DNA of 64,000 nucleotides from Frisingicoccus sp902471845. GTDB taxonomy: Bacteria; Bacillota; Clostridia; Lachnospirales; Lachnospiraceae. Where the stretch lies: NCBI RefSeq assembly GCF_047030795.1, contig NZ_JBKYIC010000005.1; one strand, written 5' to 3'. A program made the translations under genes and the position numbers. The number at the start of each line of letters is the position of its first letter. Position 1 is the first letter of the stretch. This document shows, piece after piece, positions 18,435 through 26,509 of this stretch. The notes beneath the pieces were generated by a model. It searched no databases. It was not told where the DNA came from and saw nothing but the letters and a program-made list of their open reading frames with translations.

Positions 18435-19127
18435 ATGAAAAAAGGTAAGAGATATGTAGAGTCTGCAAAATTAGTAGACCGTGCAAATCTTTATGATGTT
18501 GATGAAGCAGTAAGTATTTTAAAGAAAACAGCAAGTGCGAAGTTCGATGAGACAATCGAAGCACACATCCGTCTGGGTGTTGATGGACGTCACGCTGACC
18601 AGCAGGTTCGTGGTGCCGTTGTACTTCCACACGGAACAGGTAAAACTGTTCGTGTACTTGTATTTGCTAAAGGCGATAAAGTTGCTGAAGCAGAGGCAGC
18701 AGGTGCAGATTTCGTAGGCGGTGATGAACTCGTTCCAAGAATCCAGAAAGAAGGATGGTTGGATTTCGACGTTGTTGTTGCTACACCGGATATGATGGGT
18801 ATCGTAGGTCGTTTGGGACGTATCCTCGGACCTAAAGGCTTAATGCCAAACCCAAAAGCTGGTACAGTTACTATGGATGTAACAAAAGCTATCAATGATA
18901 TTAAAGCTGGTAAGATTGAATACAGACTGGATAAGTCCAACATTATTCATGTGCCAATCGGAAAAGCTTCTTTCACAGAAGAACAGTTAGCGGACAACTT
19001 CCATACATTAATCGGAGCAATCAATAAGGCAAAACCAGCCGCTGCTAAAGGCCAGTACCTGAAGAGCGTTGTTGTTTCTTCAACTATGGGCCCTGGTATC
19101 AAGTTGAATACTGTAAAATTAGCATAA
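18435..19127 (+). CDS. rplA: 50S ribosomal protein L1
   Basis: A 230-residue L1 with the motifs KKGKRYVESAKLVD at the start, and LGRILGPKGLMPNPKAGTV and GKIEYRLDKSNIIHVPIGK in the second domain. L1 forms the mobile stalk at the E site and in many bacteria represses its own operon by binding mRNA. It is preceded by an AAGGAGG site. Confidence 0.98.
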   Translation: MKKGKRYVESAKLVDRANLYDVDEAVSILKKTASAKFDETIEAHIRLGVDGRHADQQVRGAVVLPHGTGKTVRVLVFAKGDKVAEAEAAGADFVGGDELVPRIQKEGWLDFDVVVATPDMMGIVGRLGRILGPKGLMPNPKAGTVTMDVTKAINDIKAGKIEYRLDKSNIIHVPIGKASFTEEQLADNFHTLIGAINKAKPAAAKGQYLKSVVVSSTMGPGIKLNTVKLA

Positions 19128-19141
19128 TTGCTGGTTTTTGA

Positions 19142-19170
19142 TTGACAACCACTTTAAAAGGTGATATACT
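19142..19170 (+). promoter_or_regulatory. Promoter of the rplJ-rplL operon
   Basis: TTGACA, a 17-bp spacer and TATACT lie ahead of the L10 leader. Confidence 0.85.
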
Positions 19171-19176
19171 ATGAAC

Positions 19177-19354
19177 GCTTTGCGGGTTTTATCGAATTAA
19201 GTGCGAGCGCAGAGCGAATGCTGCCAGAGACAGCAGGTACCGTAATGGTGTAAGTTATGAACGCCTGCCGAGGGAGACTATTGTATCTGAGTTTTTCAGA
19301 TGATATTAAGATAGTTTAGAAAACCTCTCTGTCTATGGATAGAGAGGTTTTTTC
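19177..19354 (+). ncRNA. L10 (rplJ) mRNA leader with attenuator-like terminator
   Basis: The untranslated region ahead of rplJ contains the segment around 19220-19275 (GACAGCAGGTACCGTAATGG, then CGCCTGCCGAGGG), which resembles the L10-binding leader of Firmicutes. The helix GCAGGTACC...CGCCTGC carries the kinked loop recognised by L10-(L12)4. At 19322-19353 a perfect stem, AACCTCTCT / AGAGAGGTT, followed by six Ts looks like an attenuator terminator. This fits autogenous control by L10. Recognition is by pattern only. Confidence 0.75.
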
Positions 19355-19394
19355 AATGGCGGTACACTTAAATTCTACAAGGAGGTGCACCAAC

Positions 19395-19889
19395 GTGGCA
19401 AAAGTTGAATTAAAACAGCCGATCGTAGACGAGATTGCTGCATTACTTAAAGATGCAGAGGCATTAGTTGCTGTAGATTACCGTGGTCTTACAGTTGAGG
19501 AAGACACACAGCTTCGTAAAACTTTAAGAGAAGCAGGTGTGACTTACAAAGTTTATAAGAACACTTTAATCAAACGTGCCGTAGAAGGAACAGAATGGGA
19601 AAAAATCGCAGCTGTTCTTGAAGGACCGACAGCTATCGCTGTAAGCTCTGAAGATGCAACAGCACCAGCCAGAATTTTATTCGAAGCTGGTAAGAAGATG
19701 CCTAATCTTGAACTTAAAGCAGGTATTGTAGCTGGTGAATACTACGATCAGGATATGATCAAAGTTATTGCAACAATTCCTTCCAGAGACGTACTTCTTG
19801 GAAGATTGCTTGGAAGCATTCAGGCTCCTATTGCAAACTTTGCTCGTGTTATTAAACAGATTGCAGAAAAAGACGAAACTGCAGCTTAA
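19395..19889 (+). CDS. rplJ: 50S ribosomal protein L10
   Basis: A 164-residue protein starting at GTG (AKVELKQPIVDEIAALLKDA), with DYRGLTVEEDTQLRKTLREA and KVYKNTLIKRA. L10 is the stalk base that binds L7/L12 dimers through its C-terminal helix. The GTG at 19395 is chosen because AGGAGGTG lies eight bases upstream; a longer in-frame reading from 19335 starts inside the leader terminator. Confidence 0.97.
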   Translation: MAKVELKQPIVDEIAALLKDAEALVAVDYRGLTVEEDTQLRKTLREAGVTYKVYKNTLIKRAVEGTEWEKIAAVLEGPTAIAVSSEDATAPARILFEAGKKMPNLELKAGIVAGEYYDQDMIKVIATIPSRDVLLGRLLGSIQAPIANFARVIKQIAEKDETAA

Positions 19890-19916
19890 TTATTATTAAA
19901 TTGGAGGTAAATTATA

Positions 19917-20291
19917 ATGGCAAAATTAACTACAGCTGAATTTATTGAAGCTATCAAAGAATTATCCGTTTTAGAGTTAAATGAATTAGTAAAAGCATGT
20001 GAAGAAGAATTTGGTGTATCCGCAGCAGCAGGTGTTGTTGTTGCAGCAGCAGGTGCTGGTGAAGCAGCAGCTGAAGAAAAGACAGAATTTGATGTTGAAT
20101 TAACAGAAGTTGGTCCTAACAAAGTTAAAGTCATCAAAGTTGTTCGTGAAATCACAGGTCTTGGCTTGAAAGAAGCTAAAGAAGCTGTTGATAACGCTCC
20201 AAAGGTTGTTAAAGAAGGCGCTAGCAAAGAAGAAGCTGAAGATATCAAAGCTAAATTCGAAGCTGAAGGTGCTAAAGTTACTATTAAATAA
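19917..20291 (+). CDS. rplL: 50S ribosomal protein L7/L12
   Basis: A 124-residue acidic protein with an N-terminal dimerisation helix (TTAEFIEAIKELSVLELNEL), an alanine-rich hinge, and the C-terminal factor-binding domain (KTEFDVELTEVGPNKVKVIK, GLGLKEAKEAVDNAPK). It recruits translational GTPases. A terminator follows, so the operon ends here rather than reading into rpoB. Confidence 0.98.
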   Translation: MAKLTTAEFIEAIKELSVLELNELVKACEEEFGVSAAAGVVVAAAGAGEAAAEEKTEFDVELTEVGPNKVKVIKVVREITGLGLKEAKEAVDNAPKVVKEGASKEEAEDIKAKFEAEGAKVTIK

Positions 20292-20307
20292 TTTGGTGCA
20301 TCCATTA

Positions 20308-20345
20308 GAAAAGGCGTATCGCTTATGCGGTACGCCTTTTGTTGT
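20308..20345 (+). terminator. Terminator after rplL
   Basis: The stem AAAAGGCGTA / TACGCCTTTT, with a short loop, ends in a T run. Confidence 0.85.
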
Positions 20346-20420
20346 ATTTTCAGAGAAGCATGGTATAATATGGATGTTGGGATTGAGTGGGCGATGTTGA
20401 TTGCTTTTAACCGCAGGAAG

Positions 20421-20566
20421 ATGGATGGCATCAAAGATTCGTCACTATATAAATATTATGAGAAAATGAGTAAAGAATATGACCTGATTGTTGGCCAGGG
20501 TTTCATGCATTGGATGTGGAAATGGCCATTGATGATCTGAAAGAAATTTACAGGCAGAAACAATAG
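20421..20566 (+). pseudogene. Possible small frameshifted gene
   Basis: A plausible protein start (MDGIKDSSLYKYYEKMSKEY, then DLIVGQGF) runs in one frame to about 20505 and appears to continue in another as ALDVEMAIDDLKEIYRQKQ, with a stop at 20564-20566. This would be a single frameshift in a short protein of about 50 residues. The family is not recognised and there is no convincing ribosome binding site. It could be chance. Confidence 0.3.
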
Positions 20567-20580
20567 ATTAAAAAGATTAA

Positions 20581-20637
20581 AAAGGGAGTTGCGCAAAAGT
20601 AGGAAGGTTTTCTACGAAAGTGGCAACTCCCTTTTTC
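20581..20637 (+). terminator. Strong hairpin terminator
   Basis: AAAGGGAGTTGC pairs with GCAACTCCCTTT around a longer loop, followed by Ts. It separates the ribosomal operon from the recombinase cassette. Confidence 0.75.
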
Positions 20638-20717
20638 TATACGTAATGGGTATGAATTGTAAAAAACCAGAAATACTACAATAGGATTGATGGTGTTTTA
20701 CAGAAAGGAGCCGCGCT

Positions 20718-21560
20718 ATGGAACATTTTTTAAATGAAGCAATGATTGATGAATTTCAGTTAAGGTTGGAAGAAGATGAGAAATCAAAAGCAACCATTGA
20801 GAAATATATTCGGGATGTCCGGGCATTTTTTGCGTATGTGGGAGTGTCGGCGAGTATTAATAAAACGACAATGATTGCTTATAAAGAATATCTGATTACA
20901 AAATATGCAGCAGCCAGTGTGAATTCGATGTTGACATCTGTGAATATTTTTTTGAAGGAAATGAATTGGCATGACTGTGTTGTAAAAATATTAAAGATTC
21001 AAAAAGAAGCTTTTCGGGCAAAAGAAAGAGATTTGACAAAGGAAGAGTATTATCGGCTGTTGAGTACGGCGGAGAAAAAAGGAAATACAAGGCTGTCTCT
21101 GATTATGCAGACAATCTGCTCTACGGGAATACGAATCAGCGAGCTTAAGTATATTACTGTGGAGGCCATAAATATGGGATATGCAGCGGTGTGCTCGAAA
21201 GGAAAACGTCGGACGGTCCTTCTGCCGGAAGCGCTTTGTCATAAATTAAAATACTATGTGAGAGAAAAACAGATTCAACGGGGCAGTGTTTTTGTTACAA
21301 GAACCGGAAAAAACGTAGATCGGAGTAACGTGTGTCATGAGATGAAAGCTCTCGGCAGGGAAGCGGGGGTTATGGAGAAAAAAATATTCCCGCATAATCT
21401 GAGGCATCTGTTCGCATTGACCTATTACAGTGTTAAAAAAGATATATCCCATCTGGCGGATTTGCTCGGACACGCCAATATTAATACGACGCGGATATAT
21501 ACGTTGGTCAGCGGAGAAGAGCAGGCGAAGCAGATCGAATTTCTTGGCTTAGTTCCTTAG
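20718..21560 (+). CDS. Tyrosine site-specific recombinase (probable promoter invertase)
   Basis: A 280-residue XerC/D-like recombinase. An N-terminal SAM-like core-binding domain (residues about 5-95) is followed by the catalytic domain with CSTGIRISEL (first Arg), PHNLRHLFA (HxxR) and LLGHANINTTRIYT (His and nucleophilic Tyr). It lacks the arm-binding domain of phage or ICE integrases and has no neighbouring excisionase, as expected for an enzyme that flips a local segment. The gene ends 39 bp before a perfect 28-bp inverted repeat whose internal dyad (CCACATAA-6-TTATGTGG) looks like a tyrosine-recombinase core site. CAGAAAGGAG precedes the start. Assignment of this enzyme to that switch is inference from adjacency. 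Confidence 0.85.
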   Translation: MEHFLNEAMIDEFQLRLEEDEKSKATIEKYIRDVRAFFAYVGVSASINKTTMIAYKEYLITKYAAASVNSMLTSVNIFLKEMNWHDCVVKILKIQKEAFRAKERDLTKEEYYRLLSTAEKKGNTRLSLIMQTICSTGIRISELKYITVEAINMGYAAVCSKGKRRTVLLPEALCHKLKYYVREKQIQRGSVFVTRTGKNVDRSNVCHEMKALGREAGVMEKKIFPHNLRHLFALTYYSVKKDISHLADLLGHANINTTRIYTLVSGEEQAKQIEFLGLVP

Positions 21561-21598
21561 AAAAGTTCGGACGGTTGGAGTTGATTGAAAACAAAAAG

Positions 21599-21841
21599 AC
21601 CACATAATATTCGTTATGTGGTTATACAGACTATTATTACATATATATTTATGATAACAATTTTCATTATAGCAGAAGCATTTTCAATTTTCAATAATGT
21701 ATTTCACGAAAAACAGACCGGATGAAAAAATTTTTTCAACGGCCTTGTTTAAGCATGTCTAAAATTCAATTTTTTTCATATACAAATTCTTTATGTTTCC
21801 CAAAAAGAAAAGATATAACCACATAACGAATATTATGTGGT
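21599..21841. repeat. Invertible promoter segment 1: perfect 28-bp inverted repeats flanking 187 bp
   Basis: The left repeat is 21599-21626 and the right repeat is 21814-21841, an exact reverse complement over 28 bases. Each repeat contains its own dyad: CCACATAA, a 6-bp spacer, TTATGTGG. The 187-bp interior has no gene but holds a consensus promoter on the minus strand. The segment lies between a tyrosine recombinase and a surface-protein gene. Confidence 0.93.
21666..21694 (-). promoter_or_regulatory. Phase-variable promoter 1, currently facing away from the surface gene
   Basis: On the minus strand TTGAAA (21694-21689), a 17-bp spacer and TATAAT (21671-21666) form a near-perfect sigma-A promoter. 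It reads leftwards, towards and antisense to the recombinase. Inversion about position 21720 would move it to about 21746-21774 on the plus strand, ~150 bp before the surface-protein start. No comparable promoter reads rightwards now, so the assembled orientation looks OFF. Confidence 0.85.
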
Positions 21842-21921
21842 TAAAAGTAAGGATGAAAAATTGCTGGCATTCTTTTGAACTTTTTGCAGGCTATAACAAG
21901 AAAAAGGAAGGAGGAGGGGCT

Positions 21922-24174
21922 ATGAATCTGAAGTTTAAACGTAAACTGGCAGGGATATTGTCTGTTTTTATGATTTTTACAATCGTATTTGGGAATGTGC
22001 TCAGTGTAAGTGCAGCTGATGTAGATGAAACGGTGGCTGTTGAAGAAACCGAAAACTTAGAAACTGAAAGTTTAGAAGCAGAGACACTTTTGACAGATGA
22101 CACGCCAAAGGAGACACAAATTCAGGAGACCATTCACAGTGAAACAGTTACCGAGGACGACCAGGATGTTTTTCAGACAACACCGGAAAGTCAGTTTGAA
22201 GTCAATGTTCAGGAGCCTCAATCAGAAGAAGAAATTACAGATGAAGTAATATTGGAAACGGAGAATATTGCTAAGAGAAGTGCCATCAGGGCGGTTCCCG
22301 AGGAGTCCTATAATTTGTATTGTTATACACTGGTTCCGGGAATAAAGCTCGAAGACGATGTCGTACTTAATAGTAAGTGGAATGGTATGGGCGTTGGGCA
22401 GGTAACGGGACTTGATGCGCCTTCGGAATATACAAAAGGAGAAAATCATATTTTGGAGGCAAATTATACATTACCGTCAGATATGCCCAATATTACTGTA
22501 AACGGAAAGAGCTATGTGTACGCTGCTCCAGAAAGTGGGAATGAGAACACGAAAGGCTATTATACGATTGAATGGATAAGGCTTATACGGGAAAATGGCG
22601 CTAATGCAGGTAATAATAATGTAAACCCGATAGTTGCTGCGTCGACTCCAACATTTCATTTAGATGGTCAGATTTTTATAAAAGAGGATGATTTTTATAA
22701 TGTTACATTTCGAATTAAAAATCCGGGTTCGGATGTATTTGTTATTCAGGAGAAATATTCCCAACTTGTAAAATCTGGATATAATGAAAGCCAGTTAGAG
22801 CAGCCGGGAACATCGGAAGTGACATACGAAGGGGAAACGTATGCATTTGACGGTTGGTATCTGGATGAGGCCTGCACGACTAAAGCAGATTTCAACGGTA
22901 CGATTACAGAAGATAGAAATTATTATGGTCAGTATATACCAAAAGAAGATAAGCTGTGCTACGAAGGAAATGGTGCTTCTGGTGGAAGTACAGGTCCAAC
23001 AGTCGGAATCTATAAAGGAATTGTAGAAGTCTCAGAAAATGGATTTGTAAAAGACGGCTATGAATTTACAGGATGGAATACACAACCGGACGGTAGCGGG
23101 ACAGCCTATGAACCGGGAGATGTATATCAACTGACGCCGGAAGAGGATGTTTTATATGCTCAGTGGCGGAAAAAGATTAGTTCGCTGACAATCACGATTC
23201 ATTATTGCGATAAAGATGGAGAGAAGTTAGCGGATGATGTGACCGTAAAGACAAATGACAACGAAAGTTATAACGTAGTAGATAAAGTCCCGGAAAAGAT
23301 TGACGGATGGGTCCTTGATCATGTGAGTGGTGATTTGACTGGAAAAATCACGAAGGATATCGAAATTACAGCTTACTATGACAAAGATGAGAATAAAGAT
23401 GGAATTGCGGATAAATTTCAAATTAAAGTGACTTTCCAGGTAAAGAACGGTTCATGGAATGACGGGACGACAGAGGATATCGTAGAGTATCTCACAAAAT
23501 TCGATGAAAATGGAAAGATGAGCGAAACGGGAACGGCTGTTGTTGCCAATGTACCGGGAGCAGGAGAGAAACCTGCCGATGGCTACGTGGCCGGAAGTTG
23601 GAACTCTAATCCATCCGGAGCGAAGCTGACAGAGGATGCGGTATTTGTTTATACATATGCACCGAAGTCAGAAGAACCGGAAATACCGGAGAAGTACACG
23701 GTCATCTATGAGCCTGACGGCGGCAAAGCGCCGGAAGGAGTAAACTATGATAAGGAGATTGTTCCGGGAGGAACAGTTATTGTTGTAAAACCGCTTCCTG
23801 AAAAGGAGGGTTATACGGCAATTGGATGGAGTGACGGAACAAAGACTTATCAGCCGGGAGATTCCATTACTGTGACAAGTGATATTACTCTTACAGTGCA
23901 ATGGAAAGAAAATGAGAAACCGACGGAGCCAACAAAACCGACCGATCCAACAGTGCCAACGAAACCAACGGAACCAACAAAGCCAACGGAACCAACAAAG
24001 CCGACAAAACAGCCGAACACTTCGACAACAACGACGGTTCAGAAGGCCGTGGACACTCCAAAAACCGGTGACACAATGAATGTAAGCCTGATGGTTGGTC
24101 TTGCGGTTGTATCTGCTTTTGCGGTTGTATTTGCTGCTTATGGTTTAGGCAGAAAAAATAAACGCAGACGTTAA
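21922..24174 (+). CDS. Sortase-anchored surface protein 1 (Flg_new/InlB-type repeats)
   Basis: A 750-residue cell-wall protein. The signal peptide (KFKRKLAGILSVFMIFTIVF...VSA) is followed by an acidic Glu/Thr-rich linker, a unique head (residues about 90-310), Flg_new/InlB-B type repeats ending GWYLDEA and FTGWNTQPDGSGTAYEPGD, a repeat domain starting ITIHYCDKDGEKLADDV, and another InlB-type repeat. A Pro-Thr-Glu-Lys tract, TPKTGD (LPxTG-like sorting motif), a hydrophobic helix and RKNKRRR end the protein. The ATG at 21922 has AAGGAGGAGG upstream and gives the signal peptide. Transcription appears to depend on invertible promoter 1. The tail is nearly identical to surface protein 2, the head is not. 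Adhesin function is plausible but unproven. Confidence 0.9.
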   Translation: MNLKFKRKLAGILSVFMIFTIVFGNVLSVSAADVDETVAVEETENLETESLEAETLLTDDTPKETQIQETIHSETVTEDDQDVFQTTPESQFEVNVQEPQSEEEITDEVILETENIAKRSAIRAVPEESYNLYCYTLVPGIKLEDDVVLNSKWNGMGVGQVTGLDAPSEYTKGENHILEANYTLPSDMPNITVNGKSYVYAAPESGNENTKGYYTIEWIRLIRENGANAGNNNVNPIVAASTPTFHLDGQIFIKEDDFYNVTFRIKNPGSDVFVIQEKYSQLVKSGYNESQLEQPGTSEVTYEGETYAFDGWYLDEACTTKADFNGTITEDRNYYGQYIPKEDKLCYEGNGASGGSTGPTVGIYKGIVEVSENGFVKDGYEFTGWNTQPDGSGTAYEPGDVYQLTPEEDVLYAQWRKKISSLTITIHYCDKDGEKLADDVTVKTNDNESYNVVDKVPEKIDGWVLDHVSGDLTGKITKDIEITAYYDKDENKDGIADKFQIKVTFQVKNGSWNDGTTEDIVEYLTKFDENGKMSETGTAVVANVPGAGEKPADGYVAGSWNSNPSGAKLTEDAVFVYTYAPKSEEPEIPEKYTVIYEPDGGKAPEGVNYDKEIVPGGTVIVVKPLPEKEGYTAIGWSDGTKTYQPGDSITVTSDITLTVQWKENEKPTEPTKPTDPTVPTKPTEPTKPTEPTKPTKQPNTSTTTTVQKAVDTPKTGDTMNVSLMVGLAVVSAFAVVFAAYGLGRKNKRRR

Positions 24175-24178
24175 ATAA

Positions 24179-25390
24179 ATGGCAGAAAAAAAAGACTGTT
24201 ATGCCATTGTGACAAAACGGTTTCAGCTCCGCACAGCCCATGTATGCTGGCTGAAGGAGACACAGAGAATATATAATGAGATTCTCCATTTTTATTATAT
24301 GCTTTTTCTTGAAAAGACCGAGCTTCATGGCCTGGGAAATCAGAAACTCATGAGAGAGCTTGAATGTTTGAGTATTGTCGGGCGGGATAAGAAACCTGTG
24401 GAGTATCCGCTTCCGTGGAAAGGTGTTCCGCTCTATTTCAGAAGGGCAGCCATTAATACGGCACTGGCAGCGGGGAAAAGCTACTTGTCCAGAGAAGGGC
24501 AGGAACAGCCAACGGCAGCCTTTTCTGCCGGGGTTACGTTATATAAGGGAACCTACAGAGAACTGACCAGTCATTCGATTGAGATCAAAGTGTATGACGG
24601 AGAGCGATGGCGGTGGATCCGCTGTCGCTTATCCGGAAATACCATTCCGGAAGGCGTCTTCTGCCTGTCCCCGCGTCTCGTATTTGGCGAAAAGCAGGTG
24701 GAACTTCATGTTCCATTTCAAAAGAATGTGCCGGATGGAAGAACCCTGAAAGAGCGTATGGCAGAGGGCATGAGGCTCTGCAGTGTCCAGTTTACCAATG
24801 GCGATGCGATTGCGGTTTGTTGTGTGGTAGATGGTCCGGGATGTCTGAGAGCGGTGCGCTTTCTAAAGGGCGGAAGAGATTATGCCCACCGGTGCCGGAG
24901 GATTCAGGAGAAGATTCTGCTTTCCCAAAAGTCTGTTGGTGGAAGACGAGGCGGCAATGACAATAAGAGATACTGGAAGAAGCTAAAACAGATCAGCGAC
25001 GACATGGCTCATCAGGTCAGCCGTCAGATTGTGGATTTCTGTGTGGAGACCGGAGCCGGAGTGATTGCCTTGCCAAAGTACAGTGAAGCGTTCACAAAAT
25101 ATGTGATGGCGGCCGTGGGGAACTGGTCTCCGCTGCACCTGAATTACCAGATTCGCAGCCAGTTAAAATATAAAGCCTGGCAGGCGGGCATCCTCGTACT
25201 TGAATCGGAGGTGTCCGATATCAAGCGATATTGTGCGACTTGCGGCGGTGCGGTGCACAGTCGGGGAGAGCAGTTTGTATGCGAGAATGGGCACCAGGGA
25301 AACCGGCGCGTCAATGCCGGAGTGAATCTGGGAAGAAAGACATGGAAAAGTTTGGGTGAACATCTGTCCTGTTACAAGCAGAAAGGCTGA
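24179..25390 (+). CDS. Nuclease-dead TnpB-like protein 1 (TldR-like)
   Basis: A 403-residue relative of IS200/IS605 TnpB. The N-terminal ~195 residues correspond to the RNA/DNA-binding REC/WED half. The C-terminal part follows the RuvC layout with an embedded zinc motif (C352, C355, C368, H372). The catalytic positions are changed: Q204 where the first RuvC Asp is expected (LCSVQFTNGD instead of GIDLG), P299 for the Glu (VIALPKYS instead of VIED-), and R377 for the last Asp (NRRVNAG instead of DRDxNAA). No transposase TnpA or element ends flank it. It starts four bases after the surface-protein stop with no ribosome binding site of its own, so it is probably translated by coupling. TldR proteins are inactivated TnpBs that act as RNA-guided repressors; this assignment is inference from those features. 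Confidence 0.8.
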   Translation: MAEKKDCYAIVTKRFQLRTAHVCWLKETQRIYNEILHFYYMLFLEKTELHGLGNQKLMRELECLSIVGRDKKPVEYPLPWKGVPLYFRRAAINTALAAGKSYLSREGQEQPTAAFSAGVTLYKGTYRELTSHSIEIKVYDGERWRWIRCRLSGNTIPEGVFCLSPRLVFGEKQVELHVPFQKNVPDGRTLKERMAEGMRLCSVQFTNGDAIAVCCVVDGPGCLRAVRFLKGGRDYAHRCRRIQEKILLSQKSVGGRRGGNDNKRYWKKLKQISDDMAHQVSRQIVDFCVETGAGVIALPKYSEAFTKYVMAAVGNWSPLHLNYQIRSQLKYKAWQAGILVLESEVSDIKRYCATCGGAVHSRGEQFVCENGHQGNRRVNAGVNLGRKTWKSLGEHLSCYKQKG

Positions 25391-25397
25391 TGCAGGA

Positions 25398-25591
25398 CAT
25401 TGTTTTCATAAATAATAGCAGGAAACTGTGAAGAGGGTTTCGCCCAAAGGGCAGGACCTTTCGGTTGGATGCCGCCGGGCAGCCCGTATGGGGTTGTCAA
25501 AGAAATGTCCGGGAGAAGACCCGGGCAGAGAGTATCCGAAGTTATATAAAAAGTAAAAGGGTTATCGTAGCATTAACGATGCCCTTTTTTT
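25398..25591 (+). ncRNA. Putative omegaRNA-like guide RNA 1
   Basis: Directly after the TnpB-like gene lies a segment conserved with the region after the second TnpB-like gene. Shared blocks include CATTGTTTTCATAAA, AGCAGGAAACTGTGAA, CCGCCGGGCAGCCCGTATGG and GCAGAGAGTATCCGAAGTT, with hairpins such as CCGGG...CCCGG. Conservation stops at 25547 (GTTATAT). The next bases, AAAAAGTAAAA (25548-25558), differ from copy 2 and are followed at once by a terminator. This is the layout of a TnpB/TldR guide RNA: scaffold, short guide, end. The guide length and exact boundary are estimates; no transcript evidence is available. Confidence 0.65.
25559..25591 (+). terminator. Terminator of guide RNA 1
   Basis: GGGttATCGT pairs with ACGATgCCC, followed by eight Ts, immediately downstream of the putative guide. 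Confidence 0.85.
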
Positions 25592-25656
25592 ATTGCTTGC
25601 CTTATCTGGAGGTTGCGCCTCTGTATATTTTTTGCTTTTTTGGCTGATAAAATAAA

Positions 25657-25674
25657 AGTATGCAAAAGCATACT
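25657..25674. promoter_or_regulatory. Dyad upstream of the serine recombinase
   Basis: AGTATGC-AAAA-GCATACT is a perfect 7-bp inverted repeat about 35 bp before the recombinase start. It is a candidate operator, or a recombinase binding site for autoregulation. The region around it is AT-rich and probably includes the recombinase promoter. Confidence 0.45.
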
Positions 25675-25708
25675 ATAGCTGACCTTTTTTGGAAGGAGGA
25701 GAAAATAA

Positions 25709-26320
25709 ATGATTTATGGATATATTCGGGTATCCAGTGTGGATCAGAATGAGGACAGGCAGCGGATTGCCATGCACGAAAAGGATGTGGATGACAAGAA
25801 TATTTATATGGACAAACAGTCAGGGAAAGATTTTGAACGCCCTCAGTACAGGAAAATGATAAGACGTTTGAAACCGGGGGATTTACTATATGTGCTGAGC
25901 ATTGACCGACTGGGGAGAAATTATGAGGAAATAAAAGAACAGTGGCGGATTTTGACAAAAGAGAAAGGTATCGATATTTGTGTCATTGATATGCCGCTGC
26001 TGGACACCCGGCAGGGAAAAGACCTCATGGGAACTTTTATTGCCGACCTGGTATTGCAGATTTTATCCTTTGCTGCCCAAAGTGAAAGGGAAAATATCCG
26101 AAAACGGCAGGAACAGGGAATCGCCGCGGCAAAAGCGCGGGGCGTTAAATTCGGCAGGCCGGAAAAAGTCATTCCTGGTGATTTTGGAGAAATTGTGTGG
26201 CAGTGGGAAAGAAAACAGATTTCCTTTTCGGAGGTTTTAAGAATCTGTTGTATAAGTGAAGCTACTTTTTATCGCAGATTAAAGAAGTTTCGTATGGCTC
26301 AGTTAGAAAATGGGTATTAA
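25709..26320 (+). CDS. Serine recombinase, resolvase/invertase family
   Basis: A 203-residue small serine recombinase. The catalytic domain begins MIYGYIRVSSVDQNEDRQ, with Ser9/Ser10 as nucleophile region. DRLGRNYEEIKEQW gives the conserved Arg cluster, SERENIRKRQEQG the E-helix, and the C-terminal FSEVLRICCISEATFYRRLK a helix-turn-helix. The length fits Hin/Gin invertases and resolvases. It has an AAGGAGGAG site and ends 11 bp before a perfect 22-bp inverted repeat that flanks a promoter, so it most likely flips that segment. No Fis-like enhancer site was recognised. Confidence 0.88.
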   Translation: MIYGYIRVSSVDQNEDRQRIAMHEKDVDDKNIYMDKQSGKDFERPQYRKMIRRLKPGDLLYVLSIDRLGRNYEEIKEQWRILTKEKGIDICVIDMPLLDTRQGKDLMGTFIADLVLQILSFAAQSERENIRKRQEQGIAAAKARGVKFGRPEKVIPGDFGEIVWQWERKQISFSEVLRICCISEATFYRRLKKFRMAQLENGY

Positions 26321-26331
26321 AAAAACAACTA

Positions 26332-26447
26332 TCATAAAGTGTACCTTTTGACAGTTGCTTATTTTACATAAAAATTATACAGCGAAGTGCTGCTAAAATC
26401 AATACTTTTCCTCATTTTTCAAACTTGTCAAAAGGTACACTTTATGA
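26332..26447. repeat. Invertible promoter segment 2: perfect 22-bp inverted repeats flanking 72 bp
   Basis: The left repeat is 26332-26353 and the right is 26426-26447, exact reverse complements with core AAAGTGTACCTTTTGACA. Each repeat has an imperfect dyad around GTAC, as expected for a serine-recombinase crossover site. The sequence is unrelated to the repeats of switch 1. The 72-bp interior carries a consensus promoter on the minus strand. Confidence 0.93.
26374..26402 (-). promoter_or_regulatory. Phase-variable promoter 2, currently facing away from the surface gene
   Basis: On the minus strand TTGATT (26402-26397), a 17-bp spacer and TATAAT (26379-26374) read leftwards, antisense into the serine recombinase gene. 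Inversion would place them at about 26377-26405 on the plus strand, ~105 bp before surface protein 2. The present orientation therefore looks OFF. Confidence 0.82.
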
Positions 26448-26509
26448 CAAGGCGCACCTTATAAGACAGCAGGCTCTATTAAATGAATTTAAAAGAAAGG
26501 TGAAGGAAA

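Noticed and set aside
21843..21852. Partial match of putative guide 1 (AAAAGTAA) just downstream of switch 1, in the 5' region of surface gene 1
   Set aside because: Eight bases in AT-rich DNA are expected many times by chance in 64 kb; several other AAAAGTA strings occur (for example near 10,860). It cannot be used as evidence for self-targeting.
25559..25591. Repeated hairpins near the guide regions as a CRISPR array
   Set aside because: There is one copy per locus, no regularly spaced repeats and no cas genes; the hairpins are terminators.
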